DNA from: Parus major
Taxonomy: Eukaryota > Chordata > Aves > Passeriformes > Paridae
Direction: 5' to 3'
Assembly (NCBI RefSeq): GCF_001522545.3
Contig: NC_031776.1
Coordinates: 21,409,511-21,473,510, forward strand
Length of the DNA stretch: 64,000 nucleotides
The notes under the pieces are model-generated. The model saw nothing but the letters and a program-made list of their open reading frames with translations, had not been told where the DNA came from and ran no database searches. The position numbers were made by a program, and so were the translations under genes. This document shows positions 50,440-60,133 of this stretch, piece by piece (position 1 is the stretch's first letter; each line of letters begins with the position of its first letter).

Positions 50440-52084
50440 GAGAGTGTAACTCAGATGGCTACAAGCATGAAAGAGAAGCTCCCAGGCATTGCCTCACTGC
50501 AGGAGATTTTAACTCGTCAGAAATAGAGTATAAAGCAAATGCTGCTGATAACAGTAGAGCCAGTTATTCCAGGGTGTAATAGCTGGCAGATTTCATCAGC
50601 AAGCAGTCACTGGACTACCATGATGCTATTCTAGGTGATCTTTGTTAGGTAGTGATGACATAGAGCAGCTGGTTGTAGAAAATAACCTAGCTAAAGTTAT
50701 CCCAACTTGATTAAATTGAAAAGAAATGAAAGAATGAACAAGAATAGGCCTGTTAGTTTCTCAAAATTTGTCCTTGTGAAGTATTGTACCTAAAGAAATT
50801 AGTGATATTAATTGGATGAAGGCTCCAAACCTATTAAAATTTAACTTAAATAATAATTTAAAAATCTGTAATTTGTATTGTAAGGAGACAATGGAGAATA
50901 CTAGCACCTTACAAATCACTAAAAAATATAAATATTAGGAATTAGAAAAGAGAGTGAAAGCCCCCACCATACCAGATCATCAGTGAAAATGGTATTTTGG
51001 GAACCTGGAAGCGGAGGGTGCAGTCAGATCTGTCAAGTTTGCAGGCATACCATCTGTAACAATATTTGAAAAAGTGAAGGTTTCTCCTATCACACAAATA
51101 AAAGGGAGTCTGGTAGGTAGGCAAGTACTCTCTGGCAGAGATTAAAGACTGTGTAGAGATTAAGGACTGCCCAAACCAAACAAATTCTCTTTCTTCTTTT
51201 CTGTAAAGATAATGGTACAGATCATGGAGAAAAATGGAAGAATCTGTAGAAATAAAAGCTAACATTTACAAACTTGAAAATTTTTAATAATTAACAAGGT
51301 GTAGTAGGCCCATAGTGAAGTAGTGTTTGTTATCCATCCTAAATTGCTCAAAGAAGAAAAAATAGATTTCAGGTACAGGACGATGTTTTTCTTTAAAGAT
51401 CTCCCAAAACAAAGGAGAGAGAAAGAGCAGAGGAAGAAGTAAACTCGCATCTACAGCTTCATTAACTAGCCTTGGTAATCTGGAAATTTTGTATGCATTT
51501 TGCAAGAAATAATAAAGAATTGTATGAAGATAAAATAGAGAAAATAACCAATAAATGTTTGATACAATATAGTAGGGCTGGGGAAACGTTTGTATGGTGC
51601 CATCTGCTCTGGAATTACAAGGCTACCTGAAGGCTGACTAGAGGTTTTCAAGCTTTATTCTTTAATCTAGTCCTTCAAAGTGTCAACACTTCCATAGTTG
51701 TTAGAAGTGGTGTGGTCAGATGTGAAAAATATCTGTCCCATCATGAAGGAACAGAGAACTGGAGCTGTCAGGTAGAATTTAAGAGTGCAAGTGCTGCATC
51801 ATACCCAGACAGAGGTACAAATGATTTCTGCTGTAAATTGTGGCAAGTTGGTTGGGTGAGAGAAATACCAAAATGTCTTGGTCAGTCATAGAAGGATCCT
51901 GAGAGAACTGGGGTGGAGCCATGGGAAAAGCCAAAATGATCTTCCTCAGATATCATGTAGGAGACTTAAAGAAGGGACACCTGAGTACAAACAGCATTGT
52001 AGGAGGCTCCTCTGGTCAAAGGTCCTCTGGGTATTGAGAACAGTCTGTCAGCTGTAATTAGGAAAGTACATTGAAAGAAATGCA
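50440..52084 (+). mobile_element. Possible decayed CR1-type LINE body
   Basis: At 50502 the + strand translates as GDFNSSEIEYKANAADNSRA before hitting stops. This resembles the GDFN motif of the LINE endonuclease domain. About 1.6 kb downstream, in the same orientation, lies a clear ancient CR1 3' segment (52085-52300), so the intervening DNA may be the same element's decayed body. The reading frame is broken many times and nothing is intact. The 107-codon minus-strand frame at 50942-51265 is probably incidental. The assignment is tentative because only one motif is visible. Confidence 0.35.
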
Positions 52085-52300
52085 GAAAAGTAGTACTGAA
52101 CAAAACAAAGAATGAGGGATATACAATTGCTCTCTATAAATACATCAAGGGGAGGGGAAAGAAGGGCAGGGCAAATACTAGGGAGGAAAGAAGCTATTTA
52201 AGTTGCCAGACAATGTTGTCATTAGAATAAATGTATATATATTGAAAGTTAGTCCATCCAGGCTGGAGCTGAGGCAGTTTCCAGCCATGAGATAGTGAAG
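52085..52300 (+). mobile_element. Ancient amniote CR1 3' segment
   Basis: 'ttgctctctataaatacatc' and 'agggaggaaagaagctattt' followed by 'acaatgttgtcattagaata' match the 3' portion of older CR1 families known from turtles and crocodilians, which differ from the common avian CR1 ends elsewhere in the window. It is sense on the + strand and heavily mutated. The match fades near 52300. Confidence 0.6.
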
Positions 52301-55152
52301 TCTCAGAAACAGTCTTCTAGTAAGAGTGACAGAGCCAAGCCACTGTAGGTGTGGGTATCCCAGTAAAATGGAAGTTATTTGCTTGCAGATTGGATGATAC
52401 GAACTCGTGTAGCTCTGGCGTATCGGTGAGTAGAGCCGCCTTCTCTTTGCCTCCCTGCCGGAGAGTCAAACAGGACTTATGATGGATTTCCATAAGTTTA
52501 TTAAGAGAATGTGTAAGGTGAAAGGACACATCTTCAGTGTCTGTAAGACCCCTTGCAGTGTTGTGCCCTCTCTTTTTTATTACTGTGGCAGTAGTGTTTT
52601 CTGAAATTTGTTAATGTATTGGTTCAGATAGAAAGCATGACTCAATGGCCTGTGTCATATTGACATGCTACAAAATGTTAAGAATTAACTTTTTCTAAGA
52701 TTGGCTTAAAATTTTGATAAATCTGTTTGCTAAGTGTCAAACTAGAGCACAACAAACATGAGATAAGAAGCATAAGGTGTCAGTGGATCTAATATTATTG
52801 ACAGGATTTACATGATTAATCATCTTGAACTCTTGGAAAACATTGAGAAAATCTACTCTGTCTTATTCTTTTGGTATTACTCAGAAAAATGCTTGGAATT
52901 GATTTAGTTTGATTTTATTTTTATTTAGAGGTGGTTCTATTTACATATTCCTAGTTTTGCATGACTTTATTGGATATATAATATCGGCAGTTCTGACCAC
53001 TACTTTAAGAATTGTAGAAGCAGTGATCATTCTGAATAATATTGTTTTTTCAATGTTCCTGTTTGCATGTTAGCAGACACTGTTGGTTTAAGTTTCCTTC
53101 CTGCTTTCAGAAGAAACACATAAGAATAAGGCAAGATTTATAAAATACAGCAATCATTTACAGTGATAAAGATAATGCAAAAAATTTCAGACATTTTAGA
53201 AGCTTGTAACCAAGCTTATAACAAAGACAATGGAAGTAATGTTCTGTTTAATATGAGAGATGGTATTTGAAAAAAAGGATGCAAACAAAATTACAATTCT
53301 AATATAACATGAATGAATAAATAGTTTTACAAAGATGTGAATATCTCCAAAGGTTTTTCTGTAAATCCCAAAGCAAAATACTGTTAAAAGGTGACAGGAC
53401 TCTCAGTATCAACTTTTTCCCACATGTGTTTGAGAGTACTCATTTTCCTACTCCAGAGGAGCAGAGTATCCATAAGATGGCAGCACTCTGCACAAAAGGC
53501 TCCCGAAACCATAAATCTGCTCTTTTCTCAAAAAGAGACGGCAGCCGCTGGCGAGGACGAGTGGATTGAGTGCCGGGTGTCTGTAAATGGAATCAAACTG
53601 GCCAAGTCCAGAATAGCTCTGGGAGGCTTCAGAAATGGAGCTGCTTTTATGAGGTACCTGAGCCCAGTTTTGTTTAGCAGCTGCTTGGGTGCTAGGCTAA
53701 GCATTCTCATCTGTTTTGTTTATTCTAGAATAACCTTATTCAAACCCTGTGTTTTATCAAAGCACCATACCTCTATAGGTCTAAGTACAATAAGGTCAGC
53801 TATAAAATTATTTTCTGTGCATAAAAACAGAGCAAAATCACTTTTTACAAGTGATTTAACCCAGCTCCACAGTTCAGAATTTCCACGAGTGGTTAGGCTT
53901 GAAGACATTGTGTTTACCCAACCAGTCTTTTCCAAAGGCAAGCCTGGCTTGCTGCAGGGCTGTGATAAAGGGTTGCCTTTCCCTTGGCATTGTTGCAACA
54001 GCAAGGCCATCACCTTGTCCCTTCTGTGGTGGGGCCTGCAGGTCTGGTTTGAATTTAGCATTAATCTGAACAAAATAAGCTATGAAAAGCTCTTGAGCTG
54101 AAGTGCAGGGGTCTGAGGAGCTGTGGAGTCAGCGCTCAGTGTAGTTTCCATCCCCATGATCACCCACCAGCACTGAGAAGTGCTTGCTCTGCTGTCTCTG
54201 CCCCACATTTTTATAGTGTAGGGAAAGCAAGGGGTACCATGTAATCAGTAGAAGTGGACAGAAAACAAGGTGAGATTTGATGGGCTGCCTGGAAGTCCCT
54301 GGCATAATTCAAATGTCATGGGGCTGGTTGGCAGTCCCACTCCATTTTCCTACCTGTTCCACCTGAGCCCTTCTGCAGTTCAGAGGTCTGATTATTTGAG
54401 TGTGAGAGTATATTCAAATCTGAAAAGCAAATAAATCTTTCATGTTGCTAACCCATGCCAAAAAACTGAGAACAAAGGTTTCCTCACGCCCTTGGCTGGA
54501 ACCAGCCAGGTCAGGGTTGTGGGTAAGGTGAACACAAGTTGAAAACACCCTGAGTTTCCTGCCTGCTGCTACTCTACAGTCTGTGAGCAGTCCCTCCTTC
54601 TTCCCCCTCTGTTTGCTCAGAGGCAGGTTGTTGACTTCTTTCCCTGCCCTCCTCTAGCAGCAGCACCTGCTCCGGAAGCAGGAGGAGACCAGAGCATGAA
54701 TCACAACCTGAGTCACCAATTCCCAACACCTTGTTTTGCTCAGAGCCAGAGGGGAAAATTCCTTTCCTCTGTGTGATTCTCCAGCTCCAGAGACCCTTCA
54801 GAAGAGGCTACAGGCACCCCTCCTCTTCTTCCAAAACTGCACTCCATCGTGTGTAGCCATGCCTGAAAACAGCATCTGGAGGGCAGGAGAGACCACGTCT
54901 CACTGGGCTCTGTGGCGGTGTTTTGGTCATAGGCTCCTGAAAGGATATGACCCCATCCCACCCCAAAACACAGGAGCTGAAATGAAGCAGCTCCATCACT
55001 GTATGTCCAGATCTTTGCTTTCAGCAGCCTCCAGGTCACTCATACAGGACTCAAAAGCTTACAGCAGTTTCTTTGAATGGATGTCCTTTTCTGTTGGAGC
55101 AATACTCACCTCCCACCATAATAATTAATAAGGAAAGAGAGAGCAGATGTAT

Positions 55153-55231
55153 CAACCAAAAAAAACCAAAACAAAATCCAAAAACCCCAACCAAACAAAA
55201 AAAACTCCAAAAAACCCAACCAAAACAAAAC
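55153..55231. repeat. A/C-rich low-complexity tract
   Basis: Runs of A interrupted by CC or CCCC, the complement of the T/G-rich tracts seen at 37921 and 58672. Confidence 0.85.
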
Positions 55232-56774
55232 TAAAGAAGCAAAAGTTGCTGATTTGTTAACTTTCATCTTTGCTGTGAATTTCCCCATTAAATACAGCTG
55301 TTTGTTGGGGACTGTTGCTTCCTCTTGAGATGTTTTTTTCAGCTCTCCCCAAAGCATTGGTAGATCTGTACTGAGGCAGAGGCAGGACAGTCCCTGCAGT
55401 GTCTGTGCATTACTTGTGTGTGGCTTCTCTCAGTGCTGGCCTGTGTGCAGAAGTCTCACACCGCTCTGTGGACACTCACATCATCTCCAGTTCCTTAGGG
55501 ACGGATCAAAGTTTCAAGCCTAGAAACTTTTTTCAGCCTTCATTGCTTAGCTAACTGACAGGCATCCTCTGAAACATCTGCCATTGCTGCTCTCTGGAAC
55601 TGGGTCTATCAGTCTGCTGGGGGATAAATTTCTGTGCAGACTTTCCAAAGAGAATGCTTTCCATTCCTGCTGGCTCAAGAGTATGGAAGCACTTGACTAT
55701 GCAACTATGGAACATACGTCTTCTTTGGGAGAAAAGTGTTTTAACCTGTGGACTTTTGTAGAATCTTCACTTACCACCTTTCAGGTTAAAAAGTTTGACT
55801 GAAATTTTGAAGTCTACTTTGATTCCCCAATAGAGATTGTGAGGAGCTTTCAGGATTTCATTGGGAATCCAACCAGACAGAGGATAAAGTCACCAGATGT
55901 TTCAAGTACAAAGCAATCTGCCTCTGACCTAAGGAGTGCAGCCATTTGCATCTTCCAGATGCATTGAGGAGATGAATAAGGGTGGACAGAAGGGAGACTC
56001 CACCTCACAAACTTGAGAAAGCTTTTCTCAAGTGTGAGTGCCTGCACCTTTGTTAATATTCTGAGAATCATCTCAGCTGGGGGACATTCAGACTTTAAAT
56101 AGTTCCATATTTTTCCAGGCTTTCAGGGTGAGAGTGTGTATGGCAAGATCACTGGGAATTAAGAGCTGGGTTGTGTGTGAAGCTGAGAGCTCAGGGCTAT
56201 ATTTGTGCCAGGAATGGAGGGAGCACTTGCATTGTTCAGCATTGCCTACACTGAATGATAAACAGCTGTTTTCTGCTTGGACGTGTCAGTTGAAAACTCT
56301 AACTCTGATTTAACAGAGACCAGAATTTGCTCCAAAATGAAGATATAGTGGCTGATGGAAACAATAATAATTGCATTCTTTCTATACCTTTTCCTTGTAT
56401 CTCATTGAATCAGTGCCTTTAATTTGGGTAGGTGATGCAAGACTGTATTAAAAGCCTTATGAAGATGGGGAACCCTGCTGTCAAATCAAGCAATGCCATG
56501 ACCCCAGAGCATTTTACACATCCTTCCCACATCAGCATGGCTACTCCATATTGAGATTCTACTCTTCTAGTGATAATTAAAGCAAATAAAACATTGATCT
56601 AGTACAGGAACTTCCTGGTCAACTTACCTTTAGTTATCTCAGGTGATGTTTCAAAACAAGAATCATTTGTCTGCTTTCTATCTAGGTATTCTTACCTTGC
56701 CCAAGGTTTACTCTTGGTGAACACTGTCTCTCTTTCAGGACCTCTCTTAGGCTTCTGCTCTCCGTTTTTATTTT

Positions 56775-56830
56775 TCCTTGTCTGTTTTTGTTGTTTCTGT
56801 TTTGTTGTTTCTGTTTTTGTTTTGTTGTTG
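56775..56830. repeat. T/G-rich low-complexity tract
   Basis: Repeats of TTTTGTTGTTTCTG and related units; they give leucine/valine/phenylalanine-rich frames that are not genes. Confidence 0.8.
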
Positions 56831-57361
56831 CTACTCTCTTTTCTTTCTCTGCTCTCTCCAGACAGTCCAGAGAGGTCTATTCCTAAGAGTTTGCAGAAAC
56901 TTGGTTATTTTGTTCAGGAAAGACTTAATTCAGATATTTTTTGGAAGCCACCTCACTCAGAAGCAGGCACTTAGCCTCCAGTCATGCTATTCTTGTCAAG
57001 ACCTATATAAAATATTACCTCACAAGCAAGTCGGGAACTGATAATATCAAACAGAATTTGTAAGTTTTATGTAGGCTCTATTATTAATTCTCTCTACACT
57101 TCAAAGTTTGATATCTTGAGTCCAAGAATAATGATTTGCTAATTGCCAGCTGTTCAGCTGGCTGGTCCTTAGTTTGAGACACTGCTGGTGGCTGGTGCCT
57201 TGTGGTGGCTGAAGGACTGCCACCGAGCCCTGTGCTCTGAGGTGTTCCCAGGTTACCAGGGGCAGGTAGCTGGTAAGAGCTACAAGGTGACCCACACTGA
57301 AAGAGAAAGAGCTGGGTTCTGCAGGGCTGCAAGGCTGCAAACACAGTAACAATATTAAAGG

Positions 57362-57376
57362 ACACACACACACACA
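57362..57376. repeat. (CA)n microsatellite
   Basis: About seven uninterrupted AC units. Confidence 0.9.
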
Positions 57377-58671
57377 AATGTCAGTCAGACCCAGGGAAGT
57401 AGGATATTTGAATGGCATATTGCAGGAGGATGTTTTTCTTAGCAAGAGCAAACACTTTTGCTTGATTCCACTTCTTTTTGACCTTATGTAGTTCTCACAG
57501 TGTTGTGTCTTCACAGACTGAGGGAACATAATCTAATCAATGCTTTTTTCATGCCACAGGAAATTGCTGTAGCTGAACAAGTGCCTTACAAAGGGCACTC
57601 TGAGACATAGAGAGCAGTTGAAGGAGACTTAGGAATGTTGTTGTAAATAGAAATGTTAAGATATGGTTCCACAACAGCCTAAACTGGGCTAAATTTGACC
57701 TAATCTATTCTCACCTTTCCTGCCAGTTCTGCCTTGAGCTCTGAACTAGCCGCAGGGTTTAAGGGACCCAACCAGATGAAAACCAGCCCTCCACCTTCCC
57801 CACAGAAGGTGATTGGGTTTTAGTTGGATCAGCTCAAAACACAACCTGTTTGGACACGAATGCTGACTAGTAAGAGCAAAGGGGTGGGAACACAAGGGCA
57901 GAGCAAAGGTAGTCTGATGTAATCCAGTTTGAGTTGCTACTGAAACTACCCATAGTCTGTGTAAATACTAGTAAAATTGGATGTGCCTGGGAATATTTCC
58001 AGGCACTAGAATGAGATTATCTCTGCTATTAGACTGTTAAAATGCTTCCTGGCATGAATTTGACCTCTCCCAATTAACACTCACTGCAAACCATTTCTGG
58101 GCACAATTTGGTTGCTAGAATGGTCCCAATAGGTTCTTTGCGATCATAAACTCAGGTCTTCTGTGCCAGCTGGCCTCAATGCCCAGGAATGTTTCAGGCA
58201 TGTTGAATTTATGTAATACAGACCCATCCCTACTTTTACTATTGCAAATCCTTATGAAAAGACAGGACTTGTCTTGAACAAATGATTTTTAAAACAGACA
58301 ATAGCAGAGCATAAAAGATGGGAAGAGATGAAATTTGGAAATAAAACATTTTATTTCCTTTTAATAAGGTGGTAAAGAATACATATTTTTCATTCATTTC
58401 AGTTTGGGAAGGCAGAGGAGAGACAGCAATAACTTGTTATGCAGTCATTTCTGTGATGTAGCATATTCGGCCACTTATTAGGCAGAGTTAAGGCTGACAT
58501 GATTATATTTTTACAAGTCAGTTGTACTGGGATTAAAATTATTCCTTCTTCTGTATATTAAAGAAATCCACAACTGCAGCATTTCCCTTTCAGTTTGGAA
58601 TGTTAATAAAATCAATGTACTTGGGATCTTGAAGTACTGAAGCCAAGTCCTCCATTTTAATCTGTGATTGA

Positions 58672-58740
58672 TTTTTTGGTTTTGCTTCTTTGGTTTTTTG
58701 TTGGGTTTTTTGTGTTGGTTTTTGGTTTTTGTTTTTTTCC
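58672..58740. repeat. T/G-rich low-complexity tract
   Basis: TTTTGG-type units, about 500 bases upstream of the ITGB6 start exon. They encode an artefactual phenylalanine-rich frame. Confidence 0.85.
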
Positions 58741-59154
58741 ACAGTTGCCTTTATGAGTTTCCCTTCACATCAGGAAATCTGAAAAAGTGGGATTTTTACA
58801 TCTCTCCAGGTATATACTCACTTGGCAATCTTAATGATCCATCTCCCCTCGGGGCACAATTAAAGGTGTTATTTTGAAGGAGCCTTAAAAGGGTTGTTGT
58901 ACCTGGTCTCTTGGCTGGGTTGCTCTAGGACCCAGAGTGACTGGGACTGACAGAAATCTTCACCTGAATGAATTTTCCCGGTATGCCTTATAAGGAGTCC
59001 AAGAAAACAAGGAAGTGATAACCATGTTCACATTACTGTGTGCACAGCTTGTCCTCTTTACCTGCCCAGGTAGCCCTTGTTTTCACTTTTGTTCATGGTC
59101 TGTCCCGCTGGGGTTGAAGTTTCCTCGCAATCCGGTGTACGTGACATCTGAAAA

Positions 59155-59171
59155 CATTCCCTCCAGGAATG
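59155..59171. promoter_or_regulatory. Inverted pair of TEAD-like motifs upstream of ITGB6
   Basis: CATTCC at 59155-59160 and GGAATG at 59166-59171 form an inverted pair with a 5-base gap, about 90 bases upstream of the start codon. Both are TEAD (M-CAT) core matches. The role is conjecture, because the transcription start site is not known. Confidence 0.25.
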
Positions 59172-59240
59172 CATGGTTTTTACGACATTCTACCTTTACG
59201 CAGACGATAATTAACAAGCTAATATTTTTTTGTCATGCAG

Positions 59241-59317
59241 CCAGCACTGAAAACGAATGGGGATTGAATTGCTTTGCCTCTGTTTCCTATTTCTGCAAAG
59301 AAATAACTATGTGCAAG
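59241..59317 (+). other. ITGB6: ITGB6 exon carrying the start codon (exon extent)
   Basis: The likely exon starts after the acceptor 'tttttttgtcatgcag' (AG at 59239-59240), giving 16 bases of 5' UTR before the ATG. This implies a non-coding exon further upstream, which I could not locate. The alternative is that transcription starts just upstream and this is the first exon. Confidence 0.55.
59257..59317 (+). CDS. ITGB6: ITGB6 first coding exon: signal peptide
   Basis: 61 nt encoding [20 protein letters not shown] plus one base of a Gly codon. Human integrin beta-6 (recalled) begins [20 protein letters not shown], so the match is nearly complete. Integrin beta-6 pairs only with alpha-V to form an epithelial receptor for fibronectin and the TGF-beta latency peptide. 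These residues form the cleaved signal peptide: a short N-terminus, a hydrophobic core (LLCLCFLFL) and a polar end. The start is secure because a TGA lies in the same frame three codons upstream (59248-59250). The donor is CAAG|gtaagg. The computed frame at 59015-59413 crosses this exon in another frame and is not real. Confidence 0.92.
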
Positions 59318-60053
59318 GTAAGGCTAAGGGGCAGGGCGATCAATTTCAAAACCATTTTGCATTGTTTCTTGCTTGAAGTTGACATGAAATATCTCTCTGT
59401 CTTCTGTATTTAATCTTTCCTTTCTGTTTAATGACTTTTTTTTGACTGCTGTAGGGCTGCATTGCCAATTCATCTACAATTTGGTGGCCATTACATAACA
59501 CAACAGGTTTGAAAGAGACAGACATTCGAACAATTTTGTTTTTCACTAATCACAGTTTGATCTGCTAAGAATCTTTCATATTATACATATGACTGAGTGT
59601 TTCTCTAGCAGTTACACAATGGGTAAAAATCATATCAAGTATCTACAGAGCTGAGTGAAGCAATTTTATGCATACAGAGTGAGCATAAATCTGTTCTTTT
59701 AATATCCCTGGCAATGCTGGAAATTACTTAGCTACACCATCCTAGAAACACATGTAACACTCTATCAGGTGCACTGGAGGGAACCAGTTAATATGTTCTA
59801 AGTGAATGCCACCCATAAAGCAGGCAAAAGGAGGTATGTTAATTGCCAGCAATTCTGAGGTTTGAATCTTTATTGGAGAGTTAATCTTTCACCAATAGAA
59901 CTACCGTTAAGAAGAAATTTTATCAGTCATCCTAAATACGGCTAAATGTGTGCATTTTTCACCACCTACATTCTCTAAATGACAAGTTTCTTCATAAATT
60001 GAATGATTAAGCATATTATTAACAGCCTTTTATCTTCTTGGGTTTAAATTCAG
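59318..60053 (+). other. ITGB6: ITGB6 intron
   Basis: A 736-base intron from gtaagg to 'gggtttaaattcag', AT-rich with no further feature recognised. Confidence 0.9.
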
Positions 60054-60133
60054 GGACCTGTTCTCAGGAAAGCGCAGTGACTTGTGAAGATTGTTTGCTT
60101 TCCGGACCACACTGCGCTTGGTGTTTGCAAGAG
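60054..60133 (+). CDS. ITGB6: ITGB6 coding exon: start of PSI domain
   Basis: An 80-nt exon. GG completes a Gly codon with the previous exon, then it reads [20 protein letters not shown] and AWCLQE. Human has [20 protein letters not shown] and AWCAQE (recalled). It is the N-terminal part of the mature protein and of the cysteine-rich PSI (plexin-semaphorin-integrin) domain, and all five human cysteines in this part are kept. The acceptor is 'gggtttaaattcag' and the donor GAG|gtagag, weaker than usual at its third and last intronic positions. No open-frame caller would report it because it is short and lacks a Met. Confidence 0.93.

Larger units (their letters stand above)
52301..59240. other. 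Intergenic DNA upstream of ITGB6
   Basis: No known gene is recognised. It includes an unexplained 236-codon open frame (53391-54101), an A/C-rich tract (55153-55231), T/G-rich tracts (56775-56830, 58672-58740) and a CA repeat (57362-57376). The ITGB6 promoter and any non-coding first exon should lie somewhere here. Confidence 0.7.

Noticed and set aside
56714..57041. Hydrophobic small proteins of 86-87 codons
   Set aside because: The Leu/Val/Phe-rich sequence comes from a T/G-rich low-complexity tract.
57101..57529. 142-codon minus-strand frame
   Set aside because: It includes a CA repeat translated as cysteine/valine and has no domain or splice context.
58668..58877. Phenylalanine-rich 69-codon frame that looks like a membrane protein
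   Set aside because: It is a translation of a T/G-rich tract.
30926..59240. Long terminal repeats or retroviral genes in the intergenic region
   Set aside because: I saw no paired long repeats, primer-binding site or gag/pol-like frames; only LINE remnants are supported.
59015..59413. 132-codon open frame at the ITGB6 start
   Set aside because: It crosses the signal-peptide exon in a different frame and through its splice donor; the true start is ATG 59257.
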